Assembly (NCBI RefSeq): GCF_030867095.1
Contig: NC_081824.1
Span: forward strand, 171,004,933 to 171,068,932
Length of the DNA: 64,000 nt
Source: Alligator mississippiensis
Lineage: Eukaryota; Chordata; Crocodylia; Alligatoridae
Direction: 5' to 3'
Part shown: positions 56,164 through 64,000 of the stretch, piece after piece
Layout of the letters: each line of letters opens with the position of its first letter
How positions within the stretch are numbered: the first letter of the stretch is position 1
Notes under the pieces: model-generated
Told to the model about the DNA's origin: nothing
The model's input: the letters and a program-made list of their open reading frames with translations, nothing else
Database searches by the model: none
Program-made: the position numbers and the translations under genes

Positions 56164-57139
56164 TTGTAGTAGATTCCTCTTATTTCCCTACATGGATCCA
56201 ATCTAGAACAACCCTTTCACATTAATAGATGGCTATTAGGAATGTTTAGTACTACTGTCATCTATTAGACTGTGATATTGTCTCACAAGGGAAATACTCA
56301 ACTCCACAGGACATTTAATGCAAGAAACAGTGTTATATCAGCTCCTTAGGGCAGTGGACTAGAAGACCTGATAGGACTCCAATTAGTAAAAACCTGTTTC
56401 TTCCAGCAGTCAATAGCCACATGTGATATGTGACTTGAACTGGGAGGGGTTTTGTGCCAAAGGTATATCTATTTGTGCAACTTTCAAATTTCTGAGCTAG
56501 GCATATCTAATATGTTTAGACTATTATATGATTAGAAAGCAAGGCATTTTCCAGATCTTGCTATCAACATCAAATATGATAATACATCTCAAAGATGCAT
56601 GGATAGTTCATTACTTCATTAAATTGAATGAAGAAAGCTAGAATGACATTTATCCATTCCAAAGATGGACTGGATGCAGGCTTCCTCAGGATGGAGCCTG
56701 GGCCTTGTCTTATGTGGAGTCTCCAAAGCTGGAAGACTGGAATTAACTGTTGATTAAATTACCTTTATTTCTGGAGAGTGGCAACAGGTTAGTGACTGTG
56801 CAGTCCTCAGTGAAGTTTACCAACTGATTAATTAACAAAACAAAACAATTTGGGGTAGATTTTTCAAATGTGCACTCTATTAGTCATCTACCTAATTTAC
56901 AAATACAAATACACAACCCACACTTGCAAATTGACCAGGTGTTTGTGCACACCTGATTTGTTCATGCTTCTCAGATTTACATGCATGCAATTGCATGTGC
57001 CAGATCTTGAAGACTTGTCTCTGTACATACAAAGGAGTCACTGCCCACTCTGAAACAGTAGCTGTTTAACAGTGCACAATGCACACTACTCACCTTCTCT
57101 GATGTTGCTTTACCCTGACAACCATATTTCATGCTGGAG
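56164..57139. other. unassigned stretch
   Basis: No gene or bounded repeat was recognised upstream of the orphan frame. Confidence 0.4.
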
Positions 57140-57285
57140 ATGGCTCCATTTCAGTGTTAGGTAAAGCAGTACCATATTATTTATCTACCTCACACAGGTG
57201 TTGTGAAGCCTAGTATTTGGAACACACTTTAAGATGCTTGATTGAAAGGCACTACAGAAGTGAAAGGTGCTGTTAATATTTCCAT
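57140..57285 (+). mobile_element. MIR-type SINE relic
   Basis: The words ATCTACCTCACACAGGTGTT, GTGAAGCC, TTTAAGATGCTTGATTGAAA and GGCACTACAGAAGTG follow the order of the MIR 3' half (cctcacagggttgttgtgag, then gagatcc-ggatgaaaggcgctat). The ends are unclear. Confidence 0.65.
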
Positions 57286-58079
57286 CAAAGGTTTGATGAC
57301 AATTGATCTGTCTGCCCTATGCAGCTGATGATGCCTCTGCAGACTAGGAAGAAAACTATGTAGCAGTCAGACATCTTGCTGTTGCTGGAGCAGGGACTCT
57401 GATTTTTTTTTCTGTTTCTCCCTGAAGCATTTGGTCCTTAAAACAACCAGAAAGCAGCAGAGATGAAGAAAAATCTCTGCCTTGAGACAATGCTACATCT
57501 GTTAGAGACATGCAACTTCCCAAAGACTGCTCTGCACCCTGGGACAGTCCTGTGTTCTCTTTAATTTAGTGGCCCTTTTGGACTGTGCCTCTTTCCATCT
57601 CTATGACTCTTCATTGTTGCATTTTAAAAAATTATGGATGGAAAAGGGACACGTTGCCTGCTCCAGGAGCCTTGTGTGTTGGCAGGGGAGGGGAAGCACA
57701 GAGAAACAAGAGACAGGCAAAGATCTTTATATGGATGGTTTCTTTTTCTTGCCTTGAGCTTTAATGCAGCCATATCCTGTGTAATTGCTCTCCAGAAGAT
57801 ATTAATTTCTTTAGCATAGCCCACAGGGGTACTTAGTCAGCAGCTATTAGGCGAGCTACAAAATGAATTTGAAACAAAAAATGCCTCCTGTTTTTATGAA
57901 TTTTGCTTTATATTGTAAAGATACAATGATGTTTCTGACATGATCTGTACCCTTTAGCCTTTCCAAATGGGATTTAAAGGACCTATCCTGATGTTGTTAC
58001 AAGCTTAAACTGCCACTGTTTAAAATAGGTGCGTCTGTCCTTTAGAATTAAAATCAATCTTGGGAACAATGCTTTAGGC
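57286..58079. other. unassigned stretch
   Basis: No gene or bounded element was recognised. Confidence 0.4.
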
Positions 58080-58424
58080 CAGTGGTTGTCAATCTTTTTT
58101 GTACCAGGACCCATTTGCAGATATTGATGGCCAGTCCCGACCCAGTGCCCCTCACTCCTGATCTGCTGCCCCCTCTCCCCAGCCCCCCAGTGTGTGGGGC
58201 AGGGGCTGGGCATGTGGGGAGGGGAGGTTGTTTGTGTGGAGCGTAGTGGGTCCTAAGCACGCCCTTGCAGGCTAAAACTCTGCCATCCTGCAAGGGAAAA
58301 TCCACGGTTTCCCACGTTTTTCTCCTTTAAAGGAGAATCAATTTTTAAAGTTTGTTGATCCATTTTTAAAATTTGTTCATGACTCTTTCATATATTCTTG
58401 TGACCCACGGGTTGGGAAATGCTG
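58080..58424 (-). mobile_element. non-autonomous hAT-type element, sister of 1482-1807
   Basis: This is the same family as 1482-1807 in reverse orientation, with ends CAGTGGTTGTCAATC and GTTGGGAAATGCTG. The flanks CTTTAGGC (58072-58079) and CTATAGAC (58425-58432) agree at 6 of 8 bases, so it is older or more mutated. The 18-bp palindrome TTCTCCTTTAAAGGAGAA is conserved at 58320-58337. Confidence 0.8.
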
Positions 58425-58861
58425 CTATAGACTAAAGTGTCAAAGCTGACCTCTCCAGTCTGTTGTTTTTTCACAATGTGTCCATATTTGTACCTCATAC
58501 TGAATTTTCTGTTCAGTAGATGGTGATTTTCCAAGTAAAAAAGTATTTGTAAGATTATTGGAGCAAGCTGGCAAGTTTACGAGTATGTTCTGGAGAGTAT
58601 TGGGGACAACCATATGTTTTGGAGATTATTGGGGACAACTTCCTGGTGCAAGTGCTGGGGTGGCCAACTATGTGCCATGCTCTTCTTAATCTGCTGCTCA
58701 CAAACAGGGAAGAATTGGTTGGGAATGTAGTATAGTGGATAGCAACTTGGGCAGCAGTGACCACAAGAAGGAAGGATGGAGAGCAGCAGAGTAAGGACTC
58801 TGAACTTCAGAAAAGCAGACTTCAGCTTGCTCAGGGAACTCATGGACAGGATCCTCTGGGA

Positions 58862-59463
58862 GGCCAGTCTCCATCATAAGCAGGTCCAAGGAAGTGATCC
58901 TCCCCCTCTATGTGACACTGGTCAGGCCACAGTTGGAGTACTGCATCCAGTTCTGGGCGCCACACTTCAGGAGGGATGTGACCAGCATTGAGAGGGTCCA
59001 GAGGAGAGCCACTCACATGGTCAGGGGGCAGCAGGGCAGGCCCTACGAGGAGAGACTACGAGACCTGAACCTGTTCAGCTTCTACAAGAGAAGGCTGAGA
59101 GGGGATCGGGTAGCCGTCTATAAACTGGCCAAGGGAGACCAGCAGGCAATGGGTGAGTCCCTGTTCCCCCGAGCACTACTGGGAGTAACAAGGAATAACG
59201 GCCATAAGTTGACTGAGAGTAGATTCAGCCTAGACATCAGGAGGCACTACTTCACTGTCAGGGCGGCTAGGATCTGGAACCAACTTCCAAGGGAAGTGGT
59301 GCTGGCTCCTACCCTGGGGGGTCTTCCAAAGGAGGCTGGATAGACACCTTGCCAGGGTTCATTTGACCCCAGCATCCTTTCCTGCCAATGGCAGGGGGTC
59401 AGACTTGATGATCTGCTCAGGTCCCTTCCGACCCTACCAACTATGAAACCATGAAACTATGAA
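58862..59463 (+). mobile_element. CR1 LINE 3' fragment nested in CR1, group 2
   Basis: The inner insertion begins in the RT C-terminal region (RSKEVILPLYVTLVRPQLEY) and has a 149-codon open piece (58894-59343). That piece includes HKLTESRFSLDIRRHYFTVR and IWNQLPREVVLAPTLGG. One extra G near 59322 then breaks the frame. Its 3' UTR has GTCAGACTTGATGATCTGC and ends ACCAACTATGAAACCATGAA. It is group 2 by its 3' end. Confidence 0.92.
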
Positions 59464-61200
59464 GGGGAGCCAGGAGAGCTGGCTGTACTTTAAAGAAATC
59501 TTACTGAGAACACAGCAACAAAACAACCTGATGTGCAGGAAGACTAGCTTGGCTTGGCAGCAAACTTTTCAGGGAGCTACAACACAAAAAGGAAGGTTAC
59601 AAGAAGTGGAAACTTGGACAAACAACTAGGGAGGAGTATAAGAGCATTGCTTGGGCATGCAGGGATGAAGTCAGGAAGGCCAAAGCACAACTGGAGTTGC
59701 AGCTAGTGAGGGATGTGAAGGGTAACAAGAAGGGTTTCTATAAGTATGTTGATAGCAAGAGGAGGATCAGGGAAGGTGTGGATCCCTTACTGAATGGGGA
59801 AGGCAACCTTGTGACAGTGGATGCACAAAAGACTGAAGTATTCGATGCCTTTTTTGCCTCAGTCTTCACAGGCAAGGTCAGCTTCCAGATTACTGCATTG
59901 GGCAGCACAGTTTGGTGAGGTGAGCAGCTCACAGTGCTGAAAGAACAGCTTAGGGGCTACTTAGAAAAGCTGGATGTGTACAAGTTCATGGGGCCGGATG
60001 AGATGCACCCAAGGGTGCCGAGGAAGTTGGCTGATGTGACTGCAGAGCCATTGGCCATCATCTTTGAAAACTTATGGTAATCAGGAGAGGTCCCAGGTGA
60101 TTGGAAAAGGGCAAACACAGTACCCATATTTAAGAAAGGCAAGAAGGAGGATCTAGAGAACTACAGACCAGTCAGCCTCACCTCAGTCCCTGGAAAAATC
60201 ATGGAGCAGATCCTCAAGGAATCCATTTGTAAGCACTTGGAGAAGAAGGTGATTAGGAACCGTCGGCATGGATTCACCAGGGGCAAGTCATGCCTGACCA
60301 ACCTGATTGCTTTCTATGATGAGGTGATTGGCTCTGTGGATGCCGGGGGACTGGTGGGTGCAGTGTACTTTGATTTTAACAAGCCTTTTGATATATTCTC
60401 CCACAGCATTCTCCCAGGCAAGCTAAGGAAGTATGGGGTGGATGAATGAACTGTAAGGTGGATAGAAAACTGGCTGGAGCATCGGGCTCAGAGAGTAGTA
60501 ATCAATGGCTCGATTCTAGTTGGCAGCCAGTATCAAGTGGAGTGCCCCAAGGTTTGGTCCTGGGACCAGTTTTGTTCAATGTCTTCATCAATGACCTGGA
60601 AGATAGCATAGAATGCACCCTCAGCAAGTTTGCAGATAACACCAAGCTGGGGGTAGTAGTAGATATGCTGGAGGGTAAAGGTAGGATTCAAAGGGACCTA
60701 GAAAAATTGGAGACATGGGCCAAAAGGAATCGCATGAGGTTTAACAAGGACAAGTACAAAGTCCTGCACTTAGGATGGAACAATCTCATGCACCAGTACA
60801 GGCTGGGGGCCAAATAGCTGGGCAGCAGCTCTGCAGAAAAGGACCTGAGGATTACAGTGAACAATAAGATGAATATGAACCTGCAGTGTGCCCTTGTTGT
60901 CAAGAAGGGTAATGGTATACTGGGCTGCATTGGTAGGAGCACTGCCAGCAGGTCAAGGGAAGTGATTATTCTCCTCTATTCAGTGCTGGTGAGGCCACAT
61001 CTGGAGTACTGTGTTCAGTTTTGGGCCTCCCACTACAGAAAGGATGTGAACAAATTGGAGGGTCCAGCAGAGGGCAACAAAAATGGTGAGAGGGCTGGAA
61101 GTCATGGCTTATGAGGAAAGACTGAGGGAACTGGACTTTAGTCTACAGAAGAGAAGACTGAGGGGTGATTTAATAGCAGCCTTCACCTACCTGAAGGGGG
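59464..61200 (+). pseudogene. CR1 ORF2 linker-RT pseudogene (outer element)
   Basis: Open pieces include QLVRDVKGNKKGFYKYVDSK (59694), MEQILKESICKHLEKKVIRN (60201) and HGFTRGKSCLTNL. Motif A is decayed: VGAVYFDFNKPFDIFSH near 60357. In 60446-60817 motif B reads [11 protein letters not shown] (about 60536) and motif C is FADN (about 60630) instead of FADD. The C-terminal part after 60860 keeps SREVIILLYSVLVRPHLEYC, then shifts frame. It is not functional. Confidence 0.88.
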
Positions 61201-61515
61201 TTCAAAAGAGGATGGAGCTGGACTGTTCTCAGCGGTAGCAGATGACAGAGCAAGGAGCAATGGTCTCAAGTTGCAGCAAGGGAAATTTGGATTAGATATT
61301 AGGAAGAATTTTCTCAGTAGGAGGGTAGTAAAACACTGGAACAAGTTACCCAGAGAGGTGGTGGAGGCTCCATCCTTGGATGTTTTCAAAACCTAGCTAG
61401 ACAAAGCTTTGTCTGGGATGATCTAGTTGGGGGTGGTCCTGCTTTGAGCAGGGGGTTGGACTAGATGACCTCCTGAGGTCCCTTCCAACCTTAACTTTCT
61501 ATGATTTTATGGTTC

Positions 61516-62284
61516 TCCGCAGCATTACCTTTTTCTAGGATTCTTCCCTCTCTTCTTTTGAAGGGTAGTTTTCCTACTCTGCCTAGTAATAATCAAGTAT
61601 TTGATGCTTGTTATGGGTTGCATTATGCCAGGTGAAACTAAAACATTGCCTCAGGGATGCACTGTGAATTTCCTTGATTTGCCAAGATGGAACAAAATGA
61701 AGTTTTCTTTTAACTATGGAGGTTTGGCATGGGCAGATCAATGGCCCTAATAAGCAGTGCTTTTTTATCCATTTGACATGGAATTCCATAGCTTCCATTT
61801 AGCCAACTCCCTATAGCAAACACCATGCCAGAAAACAACTATTTTAACATTCATGTGCCTGGACTCCATTTGGGTTGGTTTGACACAGTTCAACTAGCCA
61901 TGTAATGGGCATCTTGAGTGCCAAAAATCCAAGCTTTCTTTTTTTAAAAGAAATCTGTCTCACTTACAGTTCAGACATGATCTTCAGTACATAAACAAAA
62001 TGAAAACTAATGTAGTGATGCTTGCCTGAGTCTGCAGAAAGCCTGAAAAGAGAAAGGTGTAAAGTGGCTCATTAATGCCTTTGAATGGTTGACCTAAAAC
62101 CTAGTGACAAGATAAATACTGACACGATTAACTGCTGTACTACTGATCAAGCATTCAAGAAAAGTGGTAATTGTGTTATGGGTCTGCACTATTTACTCTG
62201 GCATTTCAGTGTCCTATCATAAACAGGTGGAGTGTAAGTTATGGGTAGAGTTTGGGAGCGTAATATCACTTATTTTTTTCTCCC
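61516..62284. other. unassigned stretch
   Basis: No gene or bounded element was recognised. Confidence 0.4.
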
Positions 62285-62835
62285 CAGTTTGATCCCTGCA
62301 ATACATAAAAACATAAGAAGTGCCATACTGGGTCAGACCAACAATCCATCTACCCCAATAACTTGTCTCTGACAATGGCAATTGGATGTAATAAAACAAG
62401 GATGGCCAACTTGCAGCCTCTATATGTGGTACACAGAAAATTGGAGAGGAAGCAGGAAACACTAGCAGACAGGGTAGAGAGCAGCAAAGTAGCAGACTGG
62501 GCAGGGAGCACAGGGAAGGATGCAGAAAGCAGAGCAGCAGATCGGGCAGAGAGTACTGGGCTGGGAGCAGAAAGCAGAGCAGCACAGGGGCAGAGGAAGA
62601 GGATTGGAGTGGCACTCACGGAGGGTGCGTGGGGCTAATTTGTGCCATGCCTGCCAAAAAGCTTGGCCTCTAGTGCTTTAGAGGAAGAGTTTATGAACAA
62701 GGCAGAGTAATCCATTCCCTGACATACTTTCCCACGAATCAACCATCATTGGTCTGGGGATGTCAGAGGATACGTCCCTGACTGTTCTATTTAATAGCTT
62801 CCAAGCTCTAGGCAACAGGGGTTGTACATTAGAGC
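62285..62835 (+). repeat. ancient dispersed amniote repeat, split by a hAT-like element
   Basis: The left part (62306-62390) reads ACATAAGAAGTGCCATACTG, GGGTCAGACCAACAATCCAT and CTGACAATGGCAA. The right part (62670-62830) reads TTTAGAGGAAGAGTTTATGA, GCAGAGTAATCCATTCCCTG and CATCATTGGTCTGGGGATGT. From memory this is a common repeat of turtles and other amniotes, probably the antisense of an old CR1-like LINE. Confidence 0.6.
62396..62664 (+). mobile_element. hAT-like element, TGGCCAAC family
   Basis: The left end AAGGATGGCCAACTTGCAG and right end GCCAAAAAGCTTGGCCTCTAG match the minus-strand element at 23118-23403. The interior consists of degenerate repeats around GGGCAGGGAGCA and GCAGAAAGCAGAGCAGCA. 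No clean target duplication was found. Confidence 0.55.
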
Positions 62836-63404
62836 ATGAGAATCCAAGACAAAACAAGCATCCTGCGACTACTAAACTAGGAGTTCTCTATATGCAGAGT
62901 GTTTCCACGGTCGTAAGACAGAGGGAATTCATCACTGCTGTTAGAGAGCATTAGTTGCTGTCAGACTATGGGCTCTTTGGAATACACTCAGAGCATATAA
63001 ACCAGAATTTTTATATGCAAGGCTGCTAAGGGAGGCAAGCAAAAGCCCTACTTAGGATCTCAAATAAAAAGTGCCCTGATTCATTAGGGGTCACGAGCAC
63101 CCACAAAATCACAGAGGTCCAGGAGAGCGCTGAGAGCTTGGTGCCTCTGAAAATCAAGCCATGTCTACTGAGGTCAAACATTTCAGTATCCAAGTTGGAA
63201 AATGTCTACCTGCTTTTGATAAAACAAAGGGCATACCCCTTATTTCTTTTGCAATGTTCTTTTCACATATTTTCACCCCAGAAGCTACTGTGGAACCTCC
63301 TGGTGACAGCTACGGCTGCCGACTGAGCTACTGAACTGGACGTTCCCAATGGTTACATAGATTCATGCTGGCACTGAAAAATGTTGGGCAAATTTTCTGT
63401 GATG
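62836..63404. other. unassigned stretch
   Basis: No gene or bounded element was recognised. Confidence 0.4.
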
Positions 63405-63740
63405 TCTTTTGGTGATAGGCAAGGCAGGGTGGCACCTTAGAGACTAACTGATTCAGAGAGGTGACAGCTTACCTTGTCAGATGCTATGAATGGACTTGCA
63501 GACAGCAGGGGGTCTAAACAGAATAGAATTTAAATGCAAAGGATAGGGGGAGGGGGCACTGCTGGGAGAGGCAAAGGTGGGTTGAATAGATCAATAGGTA
63601 ATTAACCCACAAGGCAATTAACCCATTTGAGGAACATAGGAGGCAAAAAAGCTAGTCCAGGTAATGGGTAAGACTCCATAGCTTCTGTTAAGGCCATAAT
63701 TAACACAATCCAATCTGTGCACAATTTTGGCAACAGGACT
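63405..63740 (-). repeat. dispersed repeat (TTAGTCTCTAAGGTGCCA family)
   Basis: On the minus strand the end reads GCATCTGACAAGGTAAGCTG, then TTAGTCTCTAAGGTGCCACC, a tail well known from turtle and crocodilian repeats. The upstream 250 bases (to about 63740) probably belong to the same element. By analogy it may be the 3' end of a Penelope-like element, unproven. Confidence 0.55.
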
Positions 63741-64000
63741 GTGGTATTCTACGTTCTGTTCCAAATGTCCCTTGCCATTTGTTTGGTGACATGCAGAAAC
63801 CTGCCCAAACACTCCTCCCTCCTCAGGCACAACACACAGCAGTATCAGACACCATTTGTCAAAACTTGTCATTATTTTTGCAAGAAAACTCCAGACAAGA
63901 GATTAAGCACAAAAGATCACTTTATTCCTCAAATCACACCTACATTATTCTTGTAAAGGTGCACTTGTAGTTTTCAACATTTTAAATATATATCTATATT
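63741..64000. other. unassigned stretch to window end
   Basis: No gene was recognised. The sequence may be a further part of the preceding dispersed repeat. Confidence 0.35.

Larger units (their letters stand above)
58600..61515 (+). mobile_element. CR1 LINE, group 1, split by a younger CR1
   Basis: The outer CR1 starts in the endonuclease (NFLVQVLGWPTMCHALLNLL, then LTNREELVGNVV). It breaks at about 58861 after RILWEA and resumes at 59464 with KGSQESWLYFKE. That is an exact continuation of the protein, so the insertion is clean. It runs through linker, RT and 3' UTR to TTCTATGATTTTATGG. The 3' UTR has the group-1 signature GACTAGATGACCTCCTGAGG. Confidence 0.92.

Noticed and set aside
1..64000. 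CRISPR arrays, phage or bacterial defence systems, tRNA or rRNA genes
   Set aside because: No regularly spaced repeats, no operon-like frames with ribosome sites, and no cloverleaf found; the content is vertebrate repeats throughout.

Overview
The window is vertebrate, intron- or intergenic-type DNA packed with transposable elements. No RNA gene, operon, CRISPR array or recognisable complete host gene was found. The organism is most likely a sauropsid and, more tentatively, a crocodilian. The reasons are at least nine CR1 LINE copies with the CR1 3' tail (runs such as TCTATGATTCTA or CATCTATGAATCTA), many hAT and MITE-like elements with GGGCACRTCTACA-type ends, a dispersed repeat family with an AAAGCTTGCAAAGAAC motif, MIR-type SINE relics, and no L1 or Alu. 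The species call rests on remembered repeat style, not on a search.

Layout. 1-5.8 kb: a group-1 CR1 3' end split by a hAT element, GC-rich MITE-like material, a decayed non-CR1 LINE (LINE-A), then a T-rich region with a 111-bp hairpin MITE. 5.8-13.5 kb: mostly unassigned, with a CR1 stub, a hAT element and a GC-rich stretch containing a 21-bp poly-G run. 13.5-15.3 kb: a 5'-truncated CR1 whose reverse transcriptase frame is still fully open, the best-preserved coding sequence here. 18.5-22.6 kb: a minus-strand Ty3/gypsy-type relic with a hAT insertion and two inverted 150-bp arms. 22.8-29 kb: short dispersed repeats, two CR1 stubs and long unassigned stretches with a conserved-noncoding look. 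30.2-35 kb: a second, better copy of the non-CR1 LINE (LINE-B), then a 2.9-kb CR1 with a broken endonuclease-RT frame. 35-42.5 kb: MITEs, SINE relics, a polypurine tract and a 1.17-kb hAT with a perfect target-site duplication and repeat-rich contents. 42.9-47.6 kb: a near full-length CR1 (ORF1 esterase domain plus ORF2) inside an LTR-like relic. 47.7-58.4 kb: further hAT and MITE copies and one 234-codon minus-strand frame (55459-56163) that does not look like a transposon. 58.6-61.5 kb: an older CR1 split by a younger CR1. 62.3-64 kb: dispersed repeats.

The window does not encode a working pathway; its content is a stratigraphy of insertions. CR1 copies fall into three groups by 3' end. A group-2 copy and a hAT both lie inside group-1 copies, so group 1 is older. 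The items most worth following up are the orphan frame at 55459-56163, the two copies of a non-CR1 LINE, the inverted arms in the Ty3 relic and the hAT with composite contents at 41239-42406.
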